In this document: positions 8,320 to 17,136 of the stretch, one piece after another
Layout of the letters: each line of letters begins with the position of its first letter
How positions within the stretch are numbered: position 1 is the first letter of the stretch
NCBI RefSeq assembly: GCF_014651595.1
Contig: NZ_BMXE01000002.1
Span: 1-64,000 of the forward strand
Length of the DNA: 64,000 nt
DNA from: Pseudovibrio japonicus
Lineage (GTDB): Bacteria > Pseudomonadota > Alphaproteobacteria > Rhizobiales > Stappiaceae
Reading direction: 5' to 3'
Notes under the pieces: generated by a model
Told to the model about the DNA's origin: nothing
What the model saw: only the letters and a program-made list of their open reading frames with translations
The model's database searches: none
Translations under genes and position numbers: made by a program

Positions 8320-8916
8320 GCTGAGAGGCCTCACCGGGCGTTTTCCTCTCAACAAGCCAAAGATTAAATTTTGTCTAGGTTTCGTTAACCAATATTTGGT
8401 CATTAGTCCTATCTCGACTTGGCTCATGCCTCCCCAAACAGCTGTTCATTTCTGCTTCTTCGGGCCCGGAAAAACCGAGCTGTTCGGGCGCCACACGAAG
8501 AAACTGAGAAATGAGATTTGTATTGTTTTTGAAAGGCATATCCTTTGACACACGCATGTGTCAGTCGCCTTTCATCGAAGCAACGTCACCAATCAAAGCA
8601 CAACTAGTGATTTAATATATTTGACAGATTCTCCTTATGATCTGCATATTCAATTCGCGTTTGCCACAAAAGCAACATGAAGCAAAAGCATAAAAAATAT
8701 TGCGAAGTTTATGAGAATTACGCTGAGTTAGCTTTTTCGAGGTGAAGATCTGTCAGTCTCCCGGTTTCAGCTTAGAACCAACTCCATCACAGATTTCAAT
8801 GGAATCTGTCAGGCGTCTGCGCTGGAACACGGGCTATGCTTTCTTGTTGGTCAGTACAGATCGGGCACCTTTGCAAAAGCTCAACGACACTTTGGGCGGA
8901 ATGCAGGGAAACTAAA
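8320..8916. other. Long A/T-rich intergenic region before the M16 protease
   Basis: About 600 bases without a recognisable gene. It contains a perfect inverted repeat TGACACA-cgca-TGTGTCA (8546-8563), the type of dyad used as an operator, and a TTGACA hexamer at 8621-8626 with CATATT 18 bases downstream (8645-8650), a possible sigma-70 promoter about 270 bases before the protease gene. The remainder shows nothing I can interpret. Confidence 0.4.
8546..8563. promoter_or_regulatory. Candidate operator dyad
   Basis: Perfect 7-base inverted repeat TGACACA/TGTGTCA separated by CGCA. It lies 58 bases upstream of a candidate -35 hexamer (8621). No T run follows, so a protein-binding dyad is more likely than a terminator. 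The regulator is unknown. Confidence 0.4.
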
Positions 8917-11793
8917 ATGCAAATAATCCGACACCTTCTCGTGCCAGCACTGCTCGGGACCGGACTGGCCTTTTCTGTTCCGGTTTTTGCGCAGGATGTG
9001 GGCACGCCGGCTCAAACCAACGTGGATGAGCAGGTTGCTGCCAATCAGCAGGTCCACTGGTTTCCCGAGACGGATCTGAAGCTGCACCACCGGATTATTT
9101 CGCGCCAACTCCCCAACGGTCTGCTCTATGTGATGGTTCCCAGTCAATCGCCGAAGAACCAGATTGAGGTTCGTTTGGCGGTTGCTGCAGGGTCTGCTCT
9201 TGAAAAGGGGCAAGAGCCGGGGTTGGCGCATTTTCTGGAGCATATGGCCTTTAACGGGTCTAAGAATGTGCCGGAAGGTGAGATGGTTGCCTTGTTGGAG
9301 CGCGCCGGCCTCGCCTTTGGTGCCGGAACCAACGCGACGACTGGTTTGAATGACACAGACTACCGTTTGTCCCTGCCCTCCGCAGACCCCAAGTTGTTGG
9401 ACACTGCGCTGTTTTTGATGCGGGAGACGGCCAGCGAGCTCACGCTTTCCGAAGACGCGATTGACCGTGAACGTGGCGTGCTTGCCTCTGAAATTCGTGG
9501 GAATTATGGGCCTAGTTTTGATGTGATGCTTGACCGGTTCGCCTTCCTTTATCCCGGCGTCAAGCAGCGGAACCGGCTTACAGTGGGCACCATGGAAGGC
9601 ATTGATAATGTTGACCATGAGAGCTTGAAGGACTTTTACGACAGCTATTACACACCGGGCAGAACGGTTCTGGTTGTGACGGGTGATATTGACGTTGAAG
9701 CGACTGACGCTGCCGTTCGCAAGCACTTTTCTGACTGGAAGCGCCCTGCCAACGCAGATGAGCTGGATAATATTGTGCCTGATTACGGCACGCTGCAGGT
9801 ATCAGCGACCCCACGGGCCAAGCTTTTCGTGGAGCCTTCCCTGCCAACCACGGTGAGCATCTATCTGGTTAAGCCACCCCAATTGCAAGTCGACAATTCC
9901 GAAAGCCGTGCCTTCAATATCCTGCGCAGCATCGGGCTTGGTATTATGCAGGAGCGGTTGCGTGATACCGCCCTCGCCTCACCGGATACGCTCGTGGCTG
10001 CGGGCACTAGTGCTTACAGCGAGGACTTTGCGGATACGGTTGTTGCCAGTGCGACAGTTGCCAGTGACAAATGGCAGGAAGGTCTTGCACAGCTGGAGCA
10101 AAAGGTACGGCAGACACTGGCCTATGGCGTGACGCAGGAAGAAGTTGATCGTCAGCTGATAAACCGGGTCAACGCACTGGAAGTTGCTGTTGAGGCGGAA
10201 GAGACCATTCCAAACAGGTCTATTGCAGGTGCATTGGTGGGTGATGTGCTCAGCTCAAGCGTCACCACATCCGCAAAGGATGATCTGGCTCTCTTTAAGG
10301 CATACTTTTCCGATCTGAAGGCCAATGAAGTCACGCAAGCGCTTCGGGACCTCTGGAAAGGTGCTCAACCGAACATCTTCATGACCTCTGCCAAGGATTT
10401 TCCAAATGCGGAGGAGACCATTCTTTCCGTCTATGAGGAGAGCAAACTACAACCTGTTGCAGAGTTTGAAGCCAAATCTCTTGCGGACTTTGACTATGAA
10501 AGCTTTGGTCCTAAAGGCAAAGTTGCCCATGAAACCACCAGCAGTTTTGGCGATATCCAGTCCTACACTTTTGAGAATGGTGTTGTGCTGAACTTCAAGC
10601 AGACCGACTTTGACAAGGGCAAGGTGTTTGTTTCTCTACGCACGGGCCGTGGCCTTGAGGATCTGCCTGCCGATAAGGACGGGTTGGCCGGGTTCTTCAG
10701 AAGCGCGTTTGTGGTTGGCGGCCTTGGCAAGTACTCGGTGACCGATCTGGACAAAGTGCTCTCAGGCTCTCAGGTGGGCGCCAACCTTTCGTTTGGACAG
10801 AACGGCATCGCGGGTGCGTATGGCACGACCCCAGTGGATTTGAAGCTGCAGCTTCAGGTCATCGCGGCGTATTTGACTGATCCGGCTTATCGTCCAGAAG
10901 GCGAGGCTTATTACCAGAAGAGCCTGAAAGAGACCTACAAAAGATCGCGTAGTTCACCGGACGCTGTGCGTGGTCGTGAGTTCTCCCGGATCTTGCATGG
11001 CGGCGACAAGCGTTGGGGTGCAGGCCCTGAGGAAGAACTTCTGAAGCGGAATTATGAGGAGCTGAAGCCGATTATTGCGCGGATCGCTCGGACCGGTCCG
11101 ATCGAGATTGGTATTGTTGGAGACATTGACGCGGAGGCTGCGATTGATGCGGTTGCCAGCACGTTTGGCGCCTTGCCATACTCCTATGAAGCGCCGCAGC
11201 ATCGTTATTCTGACGGCATCAAGTTTCCAGAACCACAGGCGGTATCCCTGACCCACGAAGGGGACAAAGATGCAGCCCTGTTGCAGTACTACTGGAAGAC
11301 CAATGATGATGAGGATGCGAAGCAGAGCTACACATTGCAGCTGCTTCAGGGTGTTATGGAGCTTCGGCTTCGTGACGAACTGCGTGAATCGATGGGCGCG
11401 GCCTACAGTCCTTATGCGTTCAACATGAACTCCAACTCAATTGATGGCTATGGCTATATCGGTCTGTCCAGCTCTCTCAAAGTGGATGATGTGAAGCTGG
11501 CGGAGAAGGTGTATCAGGATATTGTCAAAGACCTGAAAGTGAAGGGCAATATCAGCGATGATGAGTTGCTGCGTGCGCGGAAACCTATTCTGGAAGGCAT
11601 GAACAGCGCAGAGCACACCAACGGGCTCTGGTTTGACCTGACAAGTCAGGCGGTGAGCTATCCGCAAGGGTTACAACGTTACCGGAACTACACCAGATTG
11701 CTAAAGCAGATCACACCAGAGGATCTGGTCGCCGCGGCCTCCACCTTCCTTGTTCCTGAGCGCAAGGTGACCCTGACAATCCTGCCGGAGTAA
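8917..11793 (+). CDS. Secreted M16-family zinc metalloprotease
   Basis: 958 residues with a signal peptide ending at P-V-F-A-Q. It belongs to the pitrilysin (M16) family, which degrades peptides in a clam-shell chamber. The inverted zinc motif H-F-L-E-H is at about residues 105-109, with the usual second Glu about 80 residues later in R-G-V-L-A-S-E-I-R. The length fits a full protein of two M16 halves, with a second, non-catalytic domain from about residue 540. Export suggests periplasmic peptide turnover. ATG 8917 is chosen because it begins the signal peptide and has AGGGAA upstream; the frame extends to 8836 without a signal sequence. It appears monocistronic with a terminator at 11849. 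Confidence 0.9.
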   Translation: MQIIRHLLVPALLGTGLAFSVPVFAQDVGTPAQTNVDEQVAANQQVHWFPETDLKLHHRIISRQLPNGLLYVMVPSQSPKNQIEVRLAVAAGSALEKGQEPGLAHFLEHMAFNGSKNVPEGEMVALLERAGLAFGAGTNATTGLNDTDYRLSLPSADPKLLDTALFLMRETASELTLSEDAIDRERGVLASEIRGNYGPSFDVMLDRFAFLYPGVKQRNRLTVGTMEGIDNVDHESLKDFYDSYYTPGRTVLVVTGDIDVEATDAAVRKHFSDWKRPANADELDNIVPDYGTLQVSATPRAKLFVEPSLPTTVSIYLVKPPQLQVDNSESRAFNILRSIGLGIMQERLRDTALASPDTLVAAGTSAYSEDFADTVVASATVASDKWQEGLAQLEQKVRQTLAYGVTQEEVDRQLINRVNALEVAVEAEETIPNRSIAGALVGDVLSSSVTTSAKDDLALFKAYFSDLKANEVTQALRDLWKGAQPNIFMTSAKDFPNAEETILSVYEESKLQPVAEFEAKSLADFDYESFGPKGKVAHETTSSFGDIQSYTFENGVVLNFKQTDFDKGKVFVSLRTGRGLEDLPADKDGLAGFFRSAFVVGGLGKYSVTDLDKVLSGSQVGANLSFGQNGIAGAYGTTPVDLKLQLQVIAAYLTDPAYRPEGEAYYQKSLKETYKRSRSSPDAVRGREFSRILHGGDKRWGAGPEEELLKRNYEELKPIIARIARTGPIEIGIVGDIDAEAAIDAVASTFGALPYSYEAPQHRYSDGIKFPEPQAVSLTHEGDKDAALLQYYWKTNDDEDAKQSYTLQLLQGVMELRLRDELRESMGAAYSPYAFNMNSNSIDGYGYIGLSSSLKVDDVKLAEKVYQDIVKDLKVKGNISDDELLRARKPILEGMNSAEHTNGLWFDLTSQAVSYPQGLQRYRNYTRLLKQITPEDLVAAASTFLVPERKVTLTILPE

Positions 11794-11848
11794 GGCCTTC
11801 GGGTCTTCGGTCAGGCCTTGCTGGAAGCGTAGGGATACGTACTATGAT

Positions 11849-11883
11849 TGCGGCGCACTTTGCCTAGGGTGCGCCGCAGTTTT
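11849..11883 (+). terminator. Probable terminator after the M16 protease
   Basis: A perfect 10-pair stem TGCGGCGCAC/GTGCGCCGCA (11849-11858, 11869-11878) is followed by GTTTT. A smaller repeat AAGGCCT/AGGCCTT (11792-11798, 11813-11819) overlaps the stop region of the gene. The T run is short, so efficiency is uncertain. Confidence 0.6.
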
Positions 11884-11929
11884 GCGTTTGGGGTAGGTCC
11901 TTGGCGGTTAATGGCGGGGTGTCGTGCTA

Positions 11930-12230
11930 TTTCTTGCCGCCTTTGCCTTTGGTGGGGCTTTTGGCCTTGAGCACCGACCACAGTGTCCTCATACTCGTTC
12001 TCCCGCTTTGCAATCTCTTCACTGTTACCAGATCGTACACTCAAAACCCTTCGTGGGACCGTTCCATTTGAGGTTGCAGGCACTTCAGGCGACTTCCACC
12101 CAAGCCTCGATTTCGGGCAAGGTTGTTTGTGCGCTGGCATCCGTCTTAAGCAGCTCCAGACCAAAAGCAGTGACAGCTGATTTTTGTGCGGCCCAGCGTG
12201 CAAGGCCACAAAATCTCTACGTTTCATCTC
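11930..12230 (-). pseudogene. Possible decayed coding remnant
   Basis: The minus strand shows protein-like fragments in different frames without a common start: a stretch reading G-L-E-L-L-K-T-D-A-S-A-Q then E-I-E-A-W-V-E-V-A before a stop, and further on a basic tail R-T-L-W-S-V-L-K-A-K-S ending G-K-G-G-K-K before another stop. The first fragment has an in-frame stop just upstream and no start codon. This looks like one or more frameshifted remnants, not an expressed gene. I recognise no family. The 280 bases up to the next gene hold nothing clear. Confidence 0.3.
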
Positions 12231-12506
12231 TGAGCGTTCGAGTGAAAACGGGTTGAACGAGACCCCTCAACCTTTTGCCAAATCTGAGATTTTTGCGTCA
12301 TCAAGGCTTGAGGCTGACTTGAAGCAATGCTGGGAGATAGGGCTTCTGGCTTATCACACCTAAAACGCGAACTGGCCGTGAAAGAAAACCCTAACACTTA
12401 TCTTGAAGCATCCACGCAGGAGCAAAACCGCGCGAATGAGAACCCGATTTACGCAATGAAACATCAACCAGCCCGTGTTTTGCCGAGATAATCAAGGAAT
12501 ACAATC

Positions 12507-12818
12507 ATGCGGATGAAGTTACTTGCAGGAACGGTAATCGCTTTTTCAGTTGGCTATACGAGCCAGATTGATTTTTCCGAGATGCCAACAGGTGTGTCTC
12601 TTCTCTTCTCGGTCGGCGCTGCCAACGCCCAGAACCAGGTGCGCAACACAGCGCGGCGCACATCACGGCGTACCTCCCGCAGAACATCGCGGCGCGTTAA
12701 TGCGCGTCAATCCATTGCGGGATGTACCCCTTTCAACACCTACTACAACTGTAGCGGCGTTTATTACCGGCCTATCGTTGAGAACGGTGCGACCGTTTAT
12801 GTGGTTGTTAGTCCTTAA
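12507..12818 (+). CDS. Small secreted Arg-rich protein
   Basis: 103 residues with a signal peptide ending near A-N-A-Q. The mature protein starts with a basic repeat block (four RRTS-type units, about residues 50-63), followed by a short C-terminal domain with two Cys (S-I-A-G-C-T-P-F and Y-N-C-S-G-V-Y-Y-R-P) that could form one disulfide. A similar Cys/Tyr C-terminal tail occurs in short exported alphaproteobacterial proteins of unknown role. AAGGA lies upstream of the ATG at good spacing. It is followed 24 bases later by another small exported Cys-rich protein with a terminator behind, so the two probably form one operon. Function unknown. Confidence 0.65.
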   Translation: MRMKLLAGTVIAFSVGYTSQIDFSEMPTGVSLLFSVGAANAQNQVRNTARRTSRRTSRRTSRRVNARQSIAGCTPFNTYYNCSGVYYRPIVENGATVYVVVSP

Positions 12819-12842
12819 TTTTTGCCAGTCTGGAGAACTCTC

Positions 12843-13268
12843 ATGATCAAGCTGATCAGTACTGCTGTTTTCGGCATTGCGCTCTTCGCCTTATCTTTTA
12901 GCCAGCCTGCCCTTTCTCAGGATGGCTCCCAAGGTGTGTTGGAAGCGTGTGAGCCGGAAATCAAAGAGCATTGCGAAAACGTCACTCCCGGTGAGGGGCG
13001 CTTGTTTGCTTGCCTTTATTCCTACGAAGACCGGGTGAGCCCACAATGTGCGAATGCCTTTGATGACTTTGCCGATGCGTTGGACTTCCTGTTTGCAAAT
13101 GCAAATGAGGCGCTGGCCATCTGCGCACCGGATATCCAAGCGCAGTGCTCCGACACAACCGTTGGCGGTGGCCGCATTCTCACTTGCCTGAGTGAAAATA
13201 AAGGCTCGGTTTCTGCTGAGTGTCAGGAACAGATCGAGGTCTTCGAGAACCGATTTGGCCTGAACTAA
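12843..13268 (+). CDS. Secreted cysteine-rich (GLG1-type repeat) protein
   Basis: 141 residues with a signal peptide ending at P-A-L-S-Q. Two repeats of the Golgi-apparatus-protein-1 type (cysteine-rich GLG1 repeat) are visible: each has C-x3-I-x2-[HQ]-C, then G-x-G-R and C-L. The first spans about residues 34-82 and the second about 95-135, giving eight cysteines that should pair as disulfides in the periplasm. Such proteins are frequent in alphaproteobacteria but not functionally defined. The ATG at 12843 begins the signal peptide and has TGGAGA upstream; the frame from 12822 adds only a non-signal extension. It pairs with the upstream small secreted gene. Confidence 0.8.
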   Translation: MIKLISTAVFGIALFALSFSQPALSQDGSQGVLEACEPEIKEHCENVTPGEGRLFACLYSYEDRVSPQCANAFDDFADALDFLFANANEALAICAPDIQAQCSDTTVGGGRILTCLSENKGSVSAECQEQIEVFENRFGLN

Positions 13269-13296
13269 TCCTGCTGGATCTAGTGAGACGTAACCG

Positions 13297-13336
13297 ATGG
13301 CTGGGTAGAGCAACGTGCTTGCCCAGCCATTTTCTT
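13297..13336 (+). terminator. Intrinsic terminator after the Cys-rich gene
   Basis: ATGGCTGGG (13297-13305) pairs perfectly with CCCAGCCAT (13322-13330), then TTTTCTTT. It ends the two-gene secreted-protein operon and faces the convergent DJ-1-like gene. Confidence 0.8.
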
Positions 13337-13388
13337 TGTCGTGCCGCCTATGGACCGCCCCTCCCCTCAGGCACCCACGGAAGTTTTG

Positions 13389-13982
13389 TCAGGCAACCTC
13401 AGCGACAGGTTGTGCGGCATGTTCTGCAGATAGCATGGTCTTGAATTGCTGTAGGGCACTTGCCTCTAGCCCAGCGGCCTCGAACACGGCAGCGGCAAAA
13501 GAAACCGGTGCGGTGCCCGGCGCGGAGATCACATGGCCATCTGCAACAGCTGACGCGCTTGAACGGTAGTGCCCCGCCCCGTTGTAGCCCTTCGCATTTT
13601 GCTGCAGGAACTCCAGATTATTTGAGGTATGCGCCACCTCATTCAGCAGGCCTGCTCTTGCCAGAGCCAGCGTTCCGCCGCAGATCCCGGCGATCGGGAT
13701 GTCGCGCTGGTGGTGCGCTCTAAGCAGATCTGCGATGTCCGGCGCTTGGTCGGTTTCCCAGATGCTGCTGCCAATAACGACGACAACGGCTGGATCAAAC
13801 GCCCTGACTTCCTCCAGCCTGCGCGAGATGATTGCCGGAAGTCCGCCCTGAGACTTCACTTCGCCAGCTTGCGGGGTGAAGAACTCCACCTCCATGCCGA
13901 AGAAGGGGCCGCCTGTTCCTGCGATTAATGCATATTCCCAGTCCGCAAAACCCTGGGTGAGGATCACTGCAATTCTTGTCAT
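13389..13982 (-). CDS. DJ-1/PfpI family protein
   Basis: 197 residues with the class I glutamine-amidotransferase-like fold. The nucleophile elbow A-G-I-C-G-G-T-L-A-L-A carries the conserved Cys at about residue 102, and an early Glu/Asp region (F-A-D-W-E-Y) matches the N-terminal acidic residue that contacts that Cys in the family. Members include glyoxalase III, deglycase-like proteins and intracellular proteases, and sequence alone does not choose among them. ATG 13982 is preferred: AGGG lies about nine bases upstream, while the longer frame would need a TTG at 14003. It is transcribed away from the small gene at 14222. Confidence 0.85.
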   Translation of the reverse strand: MTRIAVILTQGFADWEYALIAGTGGPFFGMEVEFFTPQAGEVKSQGGLPAIISRRLEEVRAFDPAVVVVIGSSIWETDQAPDIADLLRAHHQRDIPIAGICGGTLALARAGLLNEVAHTSNNLEFLQQNAKGYNGAGHYRSSASAVADGHVISAPGTAPVSFAAAVFEAAGLEASALQQFKTMLSAEHAAQPVAEVA

Positions 13983-14221
13983 TCTCAATATCCCTTTGGG
14001 CAATCGTCAAAGCCAATTGCCGGTGTCTCCAAAGAATCATGTTCACTATATGTTCGCAGATTGAGGTTGGCTATCCCTTTCTTGTGAGAGGCTTCAGTTT
14101 AAGGGTCCCGCATCCCTTCATGGAGTTTTCTTTGATCTGAATTACCACGCCAAATCTCGGGGATTTTGGAACGGCAAGAGATGTGGTGCGCTAGAGTTCC
14201 ACATAAGGTTGGGAGGCAGAA

Positions 14222-14698
14222 ATGGGGCACTGGAGACTTGCTGTTCAGGCGGCACTTGTTGCGCTGATGGTGGGGTGTGCCACGCTTGTCGCCTTTGCAA
14301 TTGATGGAACCCCACCACCGCAGTATCCGGATCTGGAGGGGCAATGGGTGGTGATCAAGAAGGATGCTGTTTACTGGCATCGGGACATTCAAAGCCAGGA
14401 GAGCGGGCCTTCTCATTTGCGCATAGAAGAGCAGACCGGGCCTGTCCTGGAAGGCGTATTCTTTTGGCAGGTGAGCCCGGGATCAGGGCGTGATCACGAT
14501 GGGCGTTCGGAAGTCTCCAAATCCATGGAGCCTGTGATCGGAATGATTGGTTGGGATGGGGCCTCACTTACGCTCGTGGAGCATCCGGATACGGGTACTA
14601 TGCGCGGGAGGCTAGTCAATTCGGACACGATGGAGCTGATGCATTATGAAGCCGGGCCGCACGCGACCATTTCGCGGTACCTGCTTGTGCGGCCTTGA
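14222..14698 (+). CDS. Hypothetical exported or lipoprotein-like protein
   Basis: 158 residues of unrecognised family. The hydrophobic N-terminus (residues 5-26) has L-M-V-G-C with Cys19, which could be a lipobox, or it is an ordinary signal or anchor. The remainder is a compact, beta-rich domain: E-G-Q-W-V-V-I-K-K-D-A-V-Y-W near residue 39, G-V-F-F-W-Q-V near 78, and a C-terminal R-Y-L-L-V-R-P. This resembles small barrel-like lipid- or ligand-binding domains but I assign no function. GGGAGG sits six bases before the ATG. It converges on gltS with a 40-base gap. Confidence 0.55.
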   Translation: MGHWRLAVQAALVALMVGCATLVAFAIDGTPPPQYPDLEGQWVVIKKDAVYWHRDIQSQESGPSHLRIEEQTGPVLEGVFFWQVSPGSGRDHDGRSEVSKSMEPVIGMIGWDGASLTLVEHPDTGTMRGRLVNSDTMELMHYEAGPHATISRYLLVRP

Positions 14699-14737
14699 CG
14701 CTTTAGGTGGTGGGATCAGGCAGATAGTATCTGCGGC

Positions 14738-15955
14738 TCAAAGGCCCGACAAGTTTGAAATCACCCATGTATTCATCAGGTCGATGAAGAAACCGCAAGT
14801 CAGTGGCACAATGAGGAATGCTTTGGGTGAGGCTCCGAACTGACGGGTGACAGACGTCATGTTCAGCACCGCAGTTGCAGTGGAGCCGAGCGCTATTCCG
14901 CCGAACCCAGCTGAAATGACCGCAGCATCATAGTCTTTGCCCATAAACGTAAAGACGATAAAGAGGGCATAGACGATGGCAAGCCCAATTTGCAGGGACA
15001 TCACCAATGCGATGAACCCCATGAACTCCCATACAGCCAAGAGGTCCATGGTCATCAATGCAATGCTTAAGAAGATACCGAGACTGATATCGGAGATCAT
15101 AGCCATGCCTTTTTCGCGGCCAGCGTTATCGTAGTTGCGAAACAGCATGCGCCCAATGTTGTTTATGAAAATGCCTGCAACAAGAACCGGTACAAAGACC
15201 GGGATGACGACTCCCGCTTCTTCCAGAGCAAGATACATCATATACCCAATGAAGATTGCTAGGTTTGTGAAGAACACAGCACCCAGCACATCATAGTAAT
15301 GCAGGTTCAGTTTGCCATCATCTTTGAAGTTTTGCCCTACAGTCTCATCCGTGCTGAGGGATCCTGTCAGTTTGTGTCTGCGCATGAGGTACTGGGCAAT
15401 CGGGCCACCGATAACACAAGCAGCTATGATGCCAACGGTGTTCGCCGCAATCCCAATTTCCTGCGCATTGGCGACACCCAACTCAGAGGCAAAAATGGGA
15501 GCCCAAGCCAGCGTTGTGCCGACCCCACCAGACAGCGAAACCGAACCCGCGATAATGCCTGTGTGAACCGGATAGCCGTAGAAGCTTGCCGCCCCCATGC
15601 CGACAAAGTTCTGCAGGCCCAGAAATACCGAGGCGATGATAATCAGAATCACAAGTGGCTTTCCGCCAGTGAGGAGATCACTCACTTTTGCACGCAGACC
15701 AATTGCTGCGAAGAAGTAAACCAGAAAGAAATCAACCGGAGCTGTCGAGAACTGGATTTCGACTCCCCACCAGACTGTTAGCAGGGTGACGATGATCGCA
15801 CAGAGTAGACCGCCTGCCAGTGGATCAGGAATCGTCAGCTTGCGAAGAGTTACATTCCTCCTCACGAGCTCGCGCCCAACAAACAAAACAAGGATAGCAA
15901 TTGTGATTGTCGTAAATGGTTCAATCTCAATTAGTTCGGGTAGCGCGGCTTCCAT
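14738..15955 (-). CDS. gltS: Sodium/glutamate symporter
   Basis: 405 residues forming about ten membrane helices, matching the GltS (ESS) family that imports glutamate with Na+. Two related halves are visible, each with a glycine/serine-rich re-entrant loop: G-S-V-S-L-S-G-G-V-G-T in the first half and A-G-F-G-G-I-A-L-G-S-T in the second, the signature pore loops of the family. The frame opens further to a TTG at 15973, but ATG 15955 has GAGG five bases upstream and begins the expected N-terminus. The methyltransferase gene diverges from it; the shared 200-base region should hold both promoters. Confidence 0.9.
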   Translation of the reverse strand: MEAALPELIEIEPFTTITIAILVLFVGRELVRRNVTLRKLTIPDPLAGGLLCAIIVTLLTVWWGVEIQFSTAPVDFFLVYFFAAIGLRAKVSDLLTGGKPLVILIIIASVFLGLQNFVGMGAASFYGYPVHTGIIAGSVSLSGGVGTTLAWAPIFASELGVANAQEIGIAANTVGIIAACVIGGPIAQYLMRRHKLTGSLSTDETVGQNFKDDGKLNLHYYDVLGAVFFTNLAIFIGYMMYLALEEAGVVIPVFVPVLVAGIFINNIGRMLFRNYDNAGREKGMAMISDISLGIFLSIALMTMDLLAVWEFMGFIALVMSLQIGLAIVYALFIVFTFMGKDYDAAVISAGFGGIALGSTATAVLNMTSVTRQFGASPKAFLIVPLTCGFFIDLMNTWVISNLSGL

Positions 15956-16157
15956 GCAGGCCTCATTGTTCAACGGCCTTGGTTCTACCAGCTTGACCTC
16001 ACCTCTCGTTTAAAAGGGAACTGCGTATTTTAATCGGGGTGATCGCTTTTATTTACTCTGATGCGGCAAGAAAACCTTTTGTATTGCATAGCTTTTGGAG
16101 TTGTTCTTGTGTAAGGAGAACCCACATATTCAATTATACAGCGGCTCACCTGTCATC

Positions 16158-16976
16158 ATGACAAACCTAGACAATGAAGCACTTGCCGAAGCCTATAACC
16201 GGGCGCTCGACCTGGAAAAAGCAGGCAAGTTTGATGAGGCTGCTGAGGCCTACAAGCACGTTCTGGAGTTGGATCCGGAAGATCATGGTGGCGCGGCGGT
16301 TCGATTGGCCAGAATGGGCAAAGGGAGCGCACCGGCAAAAGCACCGGATGCTTACGTGAGTACGCTGTTTGACCAGCATGCGGAAGTGTTCGACATGGTG
16401 CTGGTTGATCAGCTTGGTTACTCCGTACCGTTGATGGTGCGTGACAAGATTGAGAAGTTAGAGCTTGGTCCGTTCAAGCGCCTTTTGGACCTTGGGTGCG
16501 GTACCGGCCTTTCTGGCGAAGCCCTACACGATCTCGTTCCACACAAAACCGGCGTCGACATTGCCGAGGGCATGGTTGAAGTTGCCGATGAAAAGGAAAT
16601 CTACGACGACCTTTATGTCGGGGAAGTGGTTGAATTCCTTAAAGTTGACGAAGAGGAGCGCTGGGACCTTATCGTTGCGACTGATGTGCTGCCTTATATG
16701 GGCCAGCTGGAAGAGTTTTTTGCCGGTGTTGCGGAAAACATTGAGCCAAAGGGTGTCTTTGCGTTTTCTTCCGAGACACTTCCGGCAGACGTTTTAGGCG
16801 ATCAGAACTTTATGGTTGGCAAGTACCACCGGTTTGCGCATGCGGAGAGCTATGTTCGCGGTTTGCTGGAAAAAACCGGTTTTTCCATTCTTGACCTGAC
16901 CTCGATCATCGTGCGCTACGAACAGGGTGAGCCCGTGCCGGGTCACCTTGTGATTGCGGCGTTCGACAAGGGGTAA
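16158..16976 (+). CDS. TPR-containing SAM-dependent methyltransferase
   Basis: 272 residues. Residues about 5-40 form a TPR unit (A-x-x-L-x-x-A-G-K-F-D-E-A-A-E-A-Y, then L-E-L-D-P). The class I methyltransferase domain follows, with SAM motif I L-L-D-L-G-C-G-T-G-L-S-G at about residues 109-120, G-V-D-I-A-E-G-M as the motif II acidic loop, and D-L-I-V-A-T-D-V-L-P-Y. It resembles alphaproteobacterial trans-aconitate-methyltransferase-like proteins with an added TPR; the substrate is not determined. ATG 16158 is chosen because the TPR begins there; the frame continues to 16095. A hairpin without T run follows the stop. Confidence 0.8.
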   Translation: MTNLDNEALAEAYNRALDLEKAGKFDEAAEAYKHVLELDPEDHGGAAVRLARMGKGSAPAKAPDAYVSTLFDQHAEVFDMVLVDQLGYSVPLMVRDKIEKLELGPFKRLLDLGCGTGLSGEALHDLVPHKTGVDIAEGMVEVADEKEIYDDLYVGEVVEFLKVDEEERWDLIVATDVLPYMGQLEEFFAGVAENIEPKGVFAFSSETLPADVLGDQNFMVGKYHRFAHAESYVRGLLEKTGFSILDLTSIIVRYEQGEPVPGHLVIAAFDKG

Positions 16977-16986
16977 CCTAGCAAAA

Positions 16987-17012
16987 ATAGCCACTTAGAG
17001 TCGGGTGGCTAT
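16987..17012. repeat. Stem-loop after the methyltransferase gene
   Basis: ATAGCCAC (16987-16994) pairs perfectly with GTGGCTAT (17005-17012) over a 10-base loop. No T run follows on the plus strand, but an A-rich stretch precedes it. It may protect the 3' end of the transcript. Confidence 0.5.
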
Positions 17013-17136
17013 CACCCCCTCATGTTGTAGTAATGTCAGAAATGTCTCCGATTTCCTCTTGGAATTCGGCGTGTAGTTATATAGCTTGCACAACCTTAGA
17101 TACTCAGACCTCATTTATGGAGCAGCTTGGGGGCCC

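Noticed and set aside
8881-9726. 281-codon minus-strand frame opposite the M16 protease
   Set aside because: Shadow of the protease; no independent motifs.
12650-12700. CGGCGCACATCACGG-type repeats as a DNA element
   Set aside because: They encode the RRTS units of the small secreted protein in frame.
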